Shown: positions 52,469-60,663 of the stretch, one piece after another
Numbering within the stretch: position 1 is the first letter of the stretch
Layout: every line of letters starts with the position of its first letter
Assembly: GCF_042643355.1 (NCBI RefSeq)
Contig: NZ_JBHRSS010000003.1
Span: forward strand, 186,001 to 250,000
Source of the DNA: Salinisphaera aquimarina
GTDB taxonomy: Bacteria; Pseudomonadota; Gammaproteobacteria; Nevskiales; Salinisphaeraceae
DNA length: 64,000 bases
Direction: 5' to 3'
Translations under genes and position numbers: made by a program
The notes under the pieces: model-generated
Seen by the model: only the letters and a program-made list of their open reading frames with translations
The model's database searches: none
Told to the model about the DNA's origin: nothing

Positions 52469-53677
52469 TCAATCCCAGCTAAGCGCCCCACCCGACTGAT
52501 ACTCAATCACCCGAGTCTCAAAGAAGTTCTTCTCCTTCTTCAGATCCATCATCTCGCTCATCCACGGGAACGGGTTTTCGGCGCCCGGGTACAGCTCGGC
52601 CAGGCCGATCTGCGAGCAGCGGCGGTTGGCGATGAACTTCATGTACTCGTCGAACATGGCGGCGTTCAGGCCGAGCACGCCGCGGGGCATGGTGTCGTGG
52701 GCGTATTCGATTTCCAGGTGCATGGCCTCGTCGATCATCGCGCGAACCTCGCTCTGGAAATCTTCGGTCCAGAGGTTGGGGTTCTCGATCTTGATCTGGT
52801 TGATGACGTCGATGCCGAAGTTCAGGTGCATGGACTCGTCGCGCATGATGTATTGCATCTGCTCGGCGGTGCCGGTCATCTTGTTGCGGCGCCCGAATGA
52901 CAGGTACTGCACGAAACCCGCATAGAACCAGATGCCTTCGAAGATGACGTAGAAGGCGATCAGGTCACGCAGGAAGATCTGATCGTTCTCAAAGGTGCCG
53001 GTCTTGAAGTCGGGGTCGTTTAGGCTCTGGGTGTACTGCATGGCCCAGGCGGCCTTGTTGTGCACGCTGGGCAGCTCACGGTACATGTTGAAGATCTCGC
53101 CCTCGTCGAGGTTGAGGGACTCCACGATGTACTGGAAGGTATGCCCGTGCACGGCTTCCTCGAAAGCCTGACGCAGCAGGTACTGGCGGCATTCGGGGTT
53201 GGTGAGGTGCTTGTAGACGCCGAGCACGATGTTGTTGGCGACCAGCGATTCACTGGAGGCGAAGAAGCCGAAGCCGCGCTTGAGGATCTGACGCTCGTCG
53301 TCGGTTAACGCGTCCGGGTCCTGCCACATGGCGATGTCGGCGGACATGTTCACTTCCTGCGGCATCCAGTGGTTGGCGCAGGCGTTCAGGTACTTTTCCC
53401 AGGCCCAGGTGTACTTGAACGGCACCAGTTGGTTGACGTCGGCGCGGCAGTTGATGATGCGCTTGTCGTCCACCGAGACGCGGTCGCCGCCGAGTTCGAC
53501 CTGTTCCAGACCGGTCACGGCTTCTTCCGGGCCGGACTGATTGGTCTTCTCGGCCTGCTTGTCGAGCGCGTACGGATCGGGCGAGACGCCTTCACCGGCC
53601 GGATTCGGGTTGGCCGTGGTCGGCTTGGGCGTGCCGGGGCTGTCGTCCTGGCGCGGGGTGTCTTCGAAGTCGAGCAT
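52469..53677 (-). CDS. nrdB: Ribonucleotide reductase small subunit with subclass Ic signature
   Basis: A 402-residue R2 protein. The six metal ligands are in register with Chlamydia trachomatis R2: Glu143, Glu174, His177, Glu247, Glu281 and His284 have the same spacings (31, 3, 70, 34, 3) as Glu89, Glu120, His123, Glu193, Glu227 and His230 there. Four residues after His177, where class Ia enzymes have the radical Tyr, this protein has Phe181 (motif EEAVHGHTFQY); and the first ligand is Glu rather than Asp. Both are the hallmarks of subclass Ic, which uses a Mn/Fe cofactor. An acidic, Pro-rich N-terminal extension of about 60 residues precedes the helical core. It pairs with NrdA encoded just upstream. 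Confidence 0.93.
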   Translation of the reverse strand: MLDFEDTPRQDDSPGTPKPTTANPNPAGEGVSPDPYALDKQAEKTNQSGPEEAVTGLEQVELGGDRVSVDDKRIINCRADVNQLVPFKYTWAWEKYLNACANHWMPQEVNMSADIAMWQDPDALTDDERQILKRGFGFFASSESLVANNIVLGVYKHLTNPECRQYLLRQAFEEAVHGHTFQYIVESLNLDEGEIFNMYRELPSVHNKAAWAMQYTQSLNDPDFKTGTFENDQIFLRDLIAFYVIFEGIWFYAGFVQYLSFGRRNKMTGTAEQMQYIMRDESMHLNFGIDVINQIKIENPNLWTEDFQSEVRAMIDEAMHLEIEYAHDTMPRGVLGLNAAMFDEYMKFIANRRCSQIGLAELYPGAENPFPWMSEMMDLKKEKNFFETRVIEYQSGGALSWD

Positions 53678-53754
53678 GATTGTTCTCTTTTGCTGTGCTT
53701 CGTTAAAAAGCGATGTTCTGTTGTGTGTCGGCGCTATAGCGAGAAGAAGAACTG

Positions 53755-53840
53755 TCCGCAGATGAACGCAGATTGACGCAGATACAAGAACGGCTTGTTG
53801 CTCTGTATTTCATCTGCGTGTCTCTGCGTTCATCTGCGGA
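53755..53840. repeat. 29-bp inverted repeat between nrdA and nrdB
   Basis: Arms 53755-53783 and 53812-53840 are complementary at 26 of 29 positions around a 28-base loop. The arms are built from CGCAGATGAACGCAGAT-type units, a motif I have seen as an intergenic repeat in other bacteria. As RNA it would make a long hairpin in the 190-base nrdA-nrdB spacer and could stabilise or partly end transcripts. Confidence 0.75.
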
Positions 53841-53867
53841 TCACTGCCTTCCTTCTTGGTCTTCGCC

Positions 53868-56800
53868 TTACTGACAGGCCTCACAATCCGGATCGTCGAT
53901 GGCACAGGCCATGGGCGCGGTGGGCTGGGCCTGCGGCGCGGGCGTGGCCTTGGGGGCCGCACCGTTACCGTTCGCGCTGGCTGCGGGCGCCGCGGATTGG
54001 GCCGCACGGCTGGCGCCGCCGACCGAACCACCGGCACCTGCGCTATTGCCATTCCCTTGGCCACTACCGGCGCCGCCATTGCCGACCGCGTTCAGACGGT
54101 GATCGGTGATGGTGGACTTCTCGGTATGCGTGGCACTCATGGAACGCAGGTAATAGGTCGTCTTCAGGCCCTTGGTCCAGGCGAACTTGTAGAGCTCGTC
54201 CAGCTTGCGACCCGACGGTTCGGCCATGTACAGGTTCAGGCTCTGGGCCTGATCCAGCCACTTCTGGCGACGCGAACCGGATTCGATCAACCAGCGGGCA
54301 TCGATCTCGAAGGCGCATTTGTAGAGCACCTTGAGGTCGTCCGGAATCCGGTCGACGGCCTGCACGGAGCCGTCGTAGTACTTGAGGTCGTTGGCCATGA
54401 CCTCGTCCCACAGGTCCAGTGCCTTGAGGTCTTCGACCAGGTAGGGGTTGATGACGGTGAACTCGCCCGACAGGTTCGATTTGACGTACAGGTTCTGATA
54501 CGTCGGCTCGATCGACTGCGACACGCCGGTGATGTTGGCGATGGTCGCGGTCGGCGCGATGGCCATGCAGTTGGAGTTACGCATGCCGACCTGGCCGATG
54601 CGGGTGCGCAGGGCTTCCCAGTCCAGGGTCTGCGTCTCGTCCTGATCGAGGTATTCGGCGCCACGGTTGTCGCGCAGGATCTGGATGGAGTCGATCGGCA
54701 GGATGCCCTGATCCCACAGGCTGCCCTTGAAGGAACTGTAGGCACCGCGCTCTTCCGACAGGTTGGTCGAGGCCTTGATGGCGAAATAGCTGATCTGCTC
54801 CATGGAGCGATCGGCGAATTCCACTGCCTGGTCGGATTCGTAGGGCAGCTTCAACTTGTACAGCGCGTCCTGGAAGCCCATCAGGCCCAGGCCGACCGGG
54901 CGGTGACGCAGGTTGGAGTCACGCGCGGTCTTGACGCTGTAGTAGTTGTACTCGATGACGTTGTCGAGCATGCGCATGGCGGTGTTGATCGTGCCTTCCA
55001 GCTTGGCCACGTCCAGCTCGCCCCTACCCTCTTTATTCAAGACGATATGCTGCGGCAGGTTCACCGAACCCAGGTTGCAGACCGCGATTTCCTTGCCCGG
55101 CGAGGTGTTGAGCGTGATCTCGGTGCACAGGTTGGACGAGTGCACCACACCCTTGTGCTGCTGCGGGCTGCGCAGGTTGCACGGGTCCTTGAAAGTGAAC
55201 CAGGGGTGGCCCGTTTCAAACAGCAGGCTGAGCATCTTGCGCCACAGATTCACGGCCGACAGCGTCTTGTAGTTCTTGATCTCGCCGCGCGCCGCCTTGG
55301 CCTCATAACCGGCATAGGCTTCTTCGAAGGCCTTGCCGGTGAGATCGTGCAGGTCCGGCACGTCGTTGGGCGAGAACAGCGTCCACGGCTCGTCGTTGAG
55401 CACGCGTTTGACGAACAGATCCGGGATCCAGTTCGCGGTGTTCATGTCGTGGCAGCGACGACGGTCGTCGCCCGTGTTCTTGCGCAGGTCGAGGAATTCC
55501 TCGATGTCCTTGTGCCAGGTCTCGAGATAGGCACAGACCGCCCCCTTGCGCTTGCCGCCCTGGTTCACGGCCACAGCGGTGTCGTTGACCACTTTCAGGA
55601 ACGGCACGACGCCCTGCGACTTGCCGTTGGTGCCCTTGATATGGGCGCCCATGGCACGCACCGGCGTCCAGTCGTTGCCGAGGCCGCCGGCGAATTTGGA
55701 CAGCATGGCGTTGTCGCGCACCGCGCCGTAGATGCCGTGCAGGTCATCCGAGACGCTGGTGAGATAGCAGCTCGACAGCTGCGGACGCAGGGTGCCGGAG
55801 TTGAACAGCGTGGGCGTGCTGCTCATGAAGTCGAAGCTCGACAGCAGCTTGTAGAACTCGATGGCGCGTTCCTCGCGCTCGATCTCGTTGATCGCCAGGC
55901 CCATCGCCACGCGCATGTAGAACGCCTGCGGCAGTTCGAAGCGCTTGGACTCGTGATGGATGAAGTAGCGGTCGTAAAGGGTCTGCAGGCCCAGGTAGGT
56001 GAATTGCAGGTCGCGATCGGCGATCAGCGCGTTACCCAGCTTGTCGAGGTCGTACTCGAGCAACTCGGGGTCCAGCAGCTCGTGCTGCACGCCGGTGGCG
56101 ATGAAGTCCTTGAAGTAGGCGGGATAGCGTTCGCGCATCTCGGCGTGGGTGGCATATTCCACTGCGCCTTCGGCGAGGAAGCTCAGGCCTTCGTGACGAA
56201 TCTTGTCCATCAGCAGGCGCGCGGCGACCGTGCCGTAGTTGGGCTCGGCCTCGAGACGCTGGCGCGCGGAGAGCACCAGTGCCGTGGACAGTTCGTCCTC
56301 GGCAATACCGTCGAAGGCGTTCTTGAGCGTGTCCTTTAGGACCTGCTCGGCGGAGACACCGGTCACTCCGGCACAGGCTTCGTCGATGACCCGGCCCAGA
56401 CGGTCGCGATCGAGCGCGCGGGTGGTGCCGTCCTTGAAGGCGACATTGATATCGCTGGATACGGCCGCCTCGGCGCCGCCGCCGGCTGTTTTTTGGGCGG
56501 CCTGCTTGGCGGCACGCTCCTGGGCGCGTTCCTCGCGGTAGAGCACGTAGGAGCGCGCGACCTTGTGCTCGCCGCTGCGCATGAGCGCGAGCTCGACGTA
56601 GTCCTGGATATCCTCGATATGCACCGCGCCACCACCCGGCAGGCTGCGGGTCACGCCCTGCACGACCTGCTCGGTGATGTTCTTGACCGTTTCGCGGATA
56701 CGGCTGGAGGCCGCGCCCTGCTGACCCTCCACGTCGATAAAGGCCTTGGTGACGGCCAACTCGATCTTGGATGCGTCGAACGGCGTGACCTTGCCGTTGC

Positions 56801-56927
56801 GACGGATGACCTTGTGACCGCCCGGCGCGGTCGCTTCGATGCTCGCGCCGTAGACGTTGCCGGCCGCCGGCTCGCCGGACTGCTGCTCGCGCGATTGCGC
56901 GCGCTCGGAAACCTGTGTCTGTTCCAT
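53868..56927 (-). CDS. nrdA: Ribonucleotide reductase large subunit with two N-terminal ATP cones
   Basis: A 1019-residue R1 protein, well above the 761 residues of E. coli NrdA because of its N-terminus: two ATP-cone domains (about 35-130, starting HKVIRRNGKVTPFDASKIE; and about 155-245). The catalytic barrel carries QLSSCYLTSVSDDLHGIY, NLCTEITLN and the CNLGSVNL block with active-site cysteines, and a C-terminal redox pair in DDPDCEACQ. The long two-cone form matches the Chlamydia R1 size, consistent with the Ic-type small subunit. GGAG seven bases before ATG 56927 decides the start. It reduces ribonucleoside diphosphates and is cotranscribed with nrdB. Confidence 0.93.
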   Translation of the reverse strand: MEQTQVSERAQSREQQSGEPAAGNVYGASIEATAPGGHKVIRRNGKVTPFDASKIELAVTKAFIDVEGQQGAASSRIRETVKNITEQVVQGVTRSLPGGGAVHIEDIQDYVELALMRSGEHKVARSYVLYREERAQERAAKQAAQKTAGGGAEAAVSSDINVAFKDGTTRALDRDRLGRVIDEACAGVTGVSAEQVLKDTLKNAFDGIAEDELSTALVLSARQRLEAEPNYGTVAARLLMDKIRHEGLSFLAEGAVEYATHAEMRERYPAYFKDFIATGVQHELLDPELLEYDLDKLGNALIADRDLQFTYLGLQTLYDRYFIHHESKRFELPQAFYMRVAMGLAINEIEREERAIEFYKLLSSFDFMSSTPTLFNSGTLRPQLSSCYLTSVSDDLHGIYGAVRDNAMLSKFAGGLGNDWTPVRAMGAHIKGTNGKSQGVVPFLKVVNDTAVAVNQGGKRKGAVCAYLETWHKDIEEFLDLRKNTGDDRRRCHDMNTANWIPDLFVKRVLNDEPWTLFSPNDVPDLHDLTGKAFEEAYAGYEAKAARGEIKNYKTLSAVNLWRKMLSLLFETGHPWFTFKDPCNLRSPQQHKGVVHSSNLCTEITLNTSPGKEIAVCNLGSVNLPQHIVLNKEGRGELDVAKLEGTINTAMRMLDNVIEYNYYSVKTARDSNLRHRPVGLGLMGFQDALYKLKLPYESDQAVEFADRSMEQISYFAIKASTNLSEERGAYSSFKGSLWDQGILPIDSIQILRDNRGAEYLDQDETQTLDWEALRTRIGQVGMRNSNCMAIAPTATIANITGVSQSIEPTYQNLYVKSNLSGEFTVINPYLVEDLKALDLWDEVMANDLKYYDGSVQAVDRIPDDLKVLYKCAFEIDARWLIESGSRRQKWLDQAQSLNLYMAEPSGRKLDELYKFAWTKGLKTTYYLRSMSATHTEKSTITDHRLNAVGNGGAGSGQGNGNSAGAGGSVGGASRAAQSAAPAASANGNGAAPKATPAPQAQPTAPMACAIDDPDCEACQ

Positions 56928-57029
56928 GTTCACTCCGCGCTGTACGGCCCGTTTGGAAACGAGAACGCGCCGTGGATTGTCGAACCCCCAAAATCTTCAA
57001 CGACGCTGCACAGGCTGACTGCAACGTTG

Positions 57030-57038
57030 TTATTCACA
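57030..57038. promoter_or_regulatory. DnaA box upstream of nrdA (proximal)
   Basis: TTATTCACA matches the DnaA box consensus TTWTNCACA. It lies about 105 bases from the nrdA start. A second box is at 57134-57142. DnaA is known to regulate nrdAB in E. coli. Confidence 0.5.
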
Positions 57039-57047
57039 AACTCTACC

Positions 57048-57063
57048 CCACTAGATGCTGTGG
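57048..57063. promoter_or_regulatory. NrdR-box-like palindrome (site 1)
   Basis: CCACTAGATGCTGTGG fits 11 of 16 positions of the NrdR consensus ACACWATATATWGTGT and starts 42 bases, four helical turns, from the stronger site at 57090. Paired boxes on one DNA face are the usual NrdR arrangement. Confidence 0.45.
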
Positions 57064-57089
57064 TCAAGGGCCAGTTAACAACCCTGTAG

Positions 57090-57105
57090 AGACTATATGT
57101 TGTGT
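57090..57105. promoter_or_regulatory. NrdR box upstream of nrdA (site 2)
   Basis: AGACTATATGTTGTGT; its complement matches the NrdR consensus at 14 of 16 positions. NrdR represses ribonucleotide reductase genes when dNTP pools are high. No nrdR gene is in this window. Confidence 0.65.
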
Positions 57106-57133
57106 TTGGCGGTGTACAAGCGGTGCACAACGC

Positions 57134-57142
57134 TGTGGATAA
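57134..57142. promoter_or_regulatory. Perfect DnaA box upstream of nrdA (distal)
   Basis: TGTGGATAA is the exact complement of TTATCCACA, the highest-affinity DnaA site. It lies about 210 bases before the nrdA start and near the two NrdR boxes, linking dNTP synthesis to replication initiation. Confidence 0.6.
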
Positions 57143-57149
57143 ACCCGGG

Positions 57150-57643
57150 GCAAAAAGCGGCGATACCGCATGGCTCAAGGCCTGCGCGGATTGATCACCC
57201 ATTCGCCGCCGCGGTGGACAATGACGCGCAGCGCGCCGCGCGTGCATACCGGCCATGAGCGCGCGCAAACCGACGAAAAACTCGGCTCTCTTTTTGCAAC
57301 AGCAATCAAAACAATCGCTTGCAGCGGCAGCACCGGAACGCCGGAACAACGATTATTTTTTTTGTCACTTGCGCCGTATTCCATAGCAAGACACCGTCCG
57401 CGCATCTGGCCCGCAGCCGCAATCCAAGCGACAATAAAGTCTTCGCGCACAGCGCATCCGCAGAGCGCCTGCGCAGGATCGCGCCACGACAGAACAGCAG
57501 AGAAGCCGACCGTATCCGTCCCACCAGCCACACGCCGCCCGCTCTCCCGCCACGAACAATCCGGTGCGGCCTATCCCATCACAAGACCACGCCCACACCT
57601 GCCCGACCCAGAATCCGTGCATGAACACAACCGAGGTGCCTGA
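57150..57643. other. 494-bp gap upstream of sixA
   Basis: No gene recognised on either strand. A run of eight or nine T at about 57356-57364 is the only notable composition feature. Presumably holds the promoters for sixA on the plus strand and distal control of nrdA on the minus. Confidence 0.4.
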
Positions 57644-58153
57644 ATGGACATTATCGTGATTCGCCACGGCATCGCGCTCGACGGCGACGGTGCCCATAAG
57701 CTCGGCCTGTCGGACGCCGAACGCCCGCTCACTCCACACGGCCAGCGCCGTACCCGCGCCGCCGCCAGCGGCCTGCGCGCCACGCTCGACGGCGCCCGAG
57801 TCGACGATATCGTGGTCAGCCCGTTGCTGCGGGCACGCCAGACCGCCGATATTCTGGCCAGCTATCTGGACGACCCCACCCTGGAGGAAGCCGAGGTGCT
57901 GGCACCGCCGGTGGACATGGAAGCACTGGACGCCTTCCTGCACAGCCATTTCGGCGACCGCCGGCTGATCCTCGTCGGCCACGAGCCGGATCTGGCGACC
58001 TGGGTGTCCTGGAGCCTGACCCGCCGGCGTGACCGCCTGATGGCGTTCAAAAAAGCCGGCGCGGCGATGCTCGAGTTCCCCGGCCCGCCCGAAGGCGGCA
58101 CCGGCACCCTGCGCTGGCTGCTCACCGCGGCCCAGCTGCGCGCGCTCGGCTAG
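57644..58153 (+). CDS. sixA: Phosphohistidine phosphatase (SixA family)
   Basis: A 169-residue histidine phosphatase. The catalytic RHG triad is at residues 7-9 (VIRHGIAL), followed by LTPHGQRRTRAAA, SPLLRARQTA and the late VGHEPDL, all standard for SixA. It removes phosphate from histidine residues of phosphorelay or PTS proteins. ATG 57644 follows a weak upstream region. An FAD oxidoreductase gene starts 19 bases downstream on the same strand, so the two may share a transcript. Confidence 0.88.
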   Translation: MDIIVIRHGIALDGDGAHKLGLSDAERPLTPHGQRRTRAAASGLRATLDGARVDDIVVSPLLRARQTADILASYLDDPTLEEAEVLAPPVDMEALDAFLHSHFGDRRLILVGHEPDLATWVSWSLTRRRDRLMAFKKAGAAMLEFPGPPEGGTGTLRWLLTAAQLRALG

Positions 58154-58171
58154 CGAAGCCGCCGCCATCAC

Positions 58172-59317
58172 ATGCTCGACTGGCTGATCATCGGCGGCGG
58201 CCCGCAGGGGCGTTTTGCCGCGCGTGCCATCGCCGCGGCCGCGCCCGGCGCCGATGTGGCCGTGCTCGATACGCGTGCGCCGCTGGCCGCCTGGCAGCGC
58301 CGTGCCGATGCCTGTGGCATGACTTATCTGCGCTCATCCGGCGCTCACCATCTGGGCCAGCGCACTGACGACCTGCGCCGTTTCGCCGCCGCGCATGGCT
58401 TCGACGACGCCCACCGGCTGGGCTATTACCGGCGCCCCTCGCGGGCCCTGTTCGAAGCCCATGCCGATGAGGCCCTGGCCGATGTGCCCACTATCCACGC
58501 CCATGCAAGCGCTGTGGAACAGGCCCCGCGCGGCTGGCGCGTGCATACCCGCGCCGGCGCCAGCCATCGCGCCGCGCGCGTGGTGTTCGCGGCCGGGCCG
58601 AACCGGCCCTATCGCCCGGCCTGGGGCGCCGACGCCGAACACGTCTACGACCCCGCGTTCTCGCTGACCGCATCGGGCGAACGCGTCGCCGTGATCGGCG
58701 GCGGCATCACCGGCGCCCAGTTGGCGCTGCGTTGTCACGACGCCGGCCGGCAGGTGTGCTGGGTGACCCGCAACGCGCCCCGGCCCGCCGATTTCGACAG
58801 CGATCCCTGCTATGCCGGCCGCCTGTGCCTGGAGCCGTTCGCACGCGCATCGCGCAAAGCGCGCAGCGCCCTGCTCGCACAGGCCCGCATGCCGGGCACG
58901 CTGCCGCCGGATATCTTTGCCCGTATTACCACCGTTCTGGCCAGCGCGCTGGCCGCCGGCCAGATCGCCTGGCGGCGCGGTGAAATCGTCTCCCTCGATG
59001 ATGCCGGGCTGGTGTTCAGCGACGGCCGCCGCGTCGAAGCCGACCGGCTGGTACTGGCCACCGGTTTCGACGCCGCCCCGCACCGCGACAGCCTGCTCGG
59101 CCGAACCATGCACGGACTCGAGCTGGGCGCCGACGACGCCGGCCATCTGCTGATCAACGAACAGCTGGAAGCCGCGCCCGGCCTGCACGTCATCGGCCGC
59201 CCGGCCAGCCTCCGGCTCGGTCCGATGGCCGGCAATATAAAGGGCGCGCGCCTGGCCGGCCAGCGTCTGGCTTCGTTTGCCGCCGTCGCATCGGCCCGAT
59301 ACGCACAACGGGCGTGA
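58172..59317 (+). CDS. FAD/NAD(P)-binding oxidoreductase
   Basis: A 381-residue flavoprotein. The dinucleotide fold starts LIIGGGPQGRFAARAI (residues 5-20) and a second Rossmann motif VAVIGGGITGAQLALR sits near 172-187, with LVLATGFDAAP and a C-terminal GNIKGARLAGQRLA block that is usual where FAD contacts end. The layout resembles N-hydroxylating or lysine/ornithine monooxygenase-like proteins and the YpdA/FAD-NAD(P) group, but no substrate motif decides. It follows sixA closely and precedes a GFA-type gene. Confidence 0.82.
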   Translation: MLDWLIIGGGPQGRFAARAIAAAAPGADVAVLDTRAPLAAWQRRADACGMTYLRSSGAHHLGQRTDDLRRFAAAHGFDDAHRLGYYRRPSRALFEAHADEALADVPTIHAHASAVEQAPRGWRVHTRAGASHRAARVVFAAGPNRPYRPAWGADAEHVYDPAFSLTASGERVAVIGGGITGAQLALRCHDAGRQVCWVTRNAPRPADFDSDPCYAGRLCLEPFARASRKARSALLAQARMPGTLPPDIFARITTVLASALAAGQIAWRRGEIVSLDDAGLVFSDGRRVEADRLVLATGFDAAPHRDSLLGRTMHGLELGADDAGHLLINEQLEAAPGLHVIGRPASLRLGPMAGNIKGARLAGQRLASFAAVASARYAQRA

Positions 59318-59421
59318 CAGGCCACGCCGCATACAGGAGCATTCACGACCGAGGCGCTACCCGGTTCTGACGTTGGGCGCGCGGTGCCCGCGTCATTCGA
59401 TCGACCTGGAGGAGACGAGCA

Positions 59422-59875
59422 ATGACGCATCCGGAGCTACCCTGGGACGGCGGTTGCCGCTGCGGCGCCGTGCGTTTTCGAATTTCACGCCCGCCACTGC
59501 TGACCATGGCGTGTCACTGCCACGGCTGTCAGCGCATGACGGCCAGCGCATTTTCCACGAGCATGGCGATTCCGGTCGACGGCTTCGTCGGTAATATCGG
59601 GCACGACTGTCGTGGGCGGGCTCGGCAATCCCGAAATCCCCCACGAACACTGCGATCGCTGCAAGAGCTGGCTGTTTACCCGCTTGCCGGCACAGGCCGG
59701 CTTCGTCAACGTGCGCGCCACCATGCTCGACGACGCCAGCTGGTTCGAACCGTTCATCGAGACATTCACGCGCGAGGCCCTGCCCTGGGTACGCACGCCG
59801 GCACGACACCGCTACCCCGGCTTTCCGCCGATGGAGGCGTATGCCGATCTGATTGCCGAATACGCGGCCGGTTAG
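59422..59875 (+). pseudogene. GFA-domain protein (glutathione-dependent formaldehyde-activating family), frameshifted
   Basis: Frame one (from ATG 59422) gives DGGCRCGAVRF and ACHCHGCQRMTASAFSTSM, the first zinc cysteines of a CENP-V/GFA domain, up to about residue 57. The rest of the domain (VVGGLGNPEIPHEHCDRC, KSWLFTRLP...) is in the next frame and ends at TAG 59873-59875. Dropping one G near 59588-59592 (GTCGGTAAT) restores one frame of about 150 residues. Either a recent inactivating frameshift or a sequence error. The intact family acts on glutathione or small thiol adducts, or is of unknown substrate. Confidence 0.7.
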
Positions 59876-59987
59876 ACGACCCGCTCGGGCCTGGCGCAAC
59901 CGGCTAATCGGCCCTTGATTATGTAGAAAGCTCAGCTCGCCGTTTCGACGTCGACCCAAGCGTTAGACACACGCAAGCAAAACCGTT

Positions 59988-60078
59988 TCACGCAAAGCCG
60001 CGAAGACACGCCAGCAATGGCAAGACCACGTCTGTAATACACGGCCATCTGTCCATTGCGTCTTGGCGTGAGCCATGC
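59988..60078. repeat. Degenerate inverted repeat of a dispersed intergenic type
   Basis: TTTCACGCAAAGCCGCGAAGAC on the left and CATTGCGTCTTGGCGTGA on the right are partly complementary. Similar GCAAAGNCGCGAAGAC-type repeats occur between genes in many bacteria. It sits in the gap between the GFA and TfoX-like genes. Confidence 0.4.
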
Positions 60079-60137
60079 GGTGGGACCATCAGCTTACGTG
60101 CCTCTGCCCAGCCGATTGGGCAGCGTGTCATACACGA

Positions 60138-60491
60138 TCAAGAATCGGCTTTGCCTGCTCTAGGCGGCAGCGACGCAACGAAACACAGACTCGTTTCGAG
60201 CCAGTGCATCAGATCCGTATCGGCCTCGAAGCCGGGCGGCGCCACGAACACGAAACCACGCAACGGCCGGCCGGTGAAATCCATCGCTCGCGCGTGGGGC
60301 CGTGCGAGGGCCTCGGCATATTGATCGGGGCCGACTCGAACCATCAGGTCATCGGCGACGATACCGCAGGCCATGTGTCCGCCGACCATGAAAACCAGGC
60401 CACCGAACATCGCTCTTTCGCTGATGTCCTGGACGTCGGCCGCGGCAAACGCCTCGCGCAGTCGCTCGGCGAGGCCGGGGTCAAACGTCAT
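60138..60491 (-). CDS. TfoX N-terminal domain protein
   Basis: A 117-residue protein with the TfoX/Sxy N-terminal domain only: LAERLREAFAAADVQ, RAMFGGLVFMVGGHMACGI, LMVRVGPDQYAEAL and a GFVFVAPPGF-type end. Full TfoX proteins also have a C-terminal HHH-like domain that activates competence with CRP; stand-alone N-terminal proteins are common and uncharacterised. No competence gene is nearby. Confidence 0.85.
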   Translation of the reverse strand: MTFDPGLAERLREAFAAADVQDISERAMFGGLVFMVGGHMACGIVADDLMVRVGPDQYAEALARPHARAMDFTGRPLRGFVFVAPPGFEADTDLMHWLETSLCFVASLPPRAGKADS

Positions 60492-60663
60492 GAGCCCGGA
60501 TATCCCGCGATGTTCGGACCGTGACGGCGACCATGGCGACTAGCGTGATCGCGTCGCATTTTTCAGGAGCCGCCGGGCGAGTCGTGCCGCTCAGGAACGA
60601 AGGCTCTAGCAGCGCTGCGGCTTGAGTGAAGAGCAAGCGAGTCCCGCGTCAAATGTGGGCCTA

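Noticed and set aside
53856..56339. 827-codon plus-strand ORF across nrdA
   Set aside because: Antisense shadow of nrdA, with no domain and the usual low-complexity composition of reverse frames.
57170..57643. 157-codon plus-strand ORF before sixA
   Set aside because: Arg/Pro/Thr/Ser-rich, no ribosome site, stops just before the sixA ATG, and other frames are equally open.
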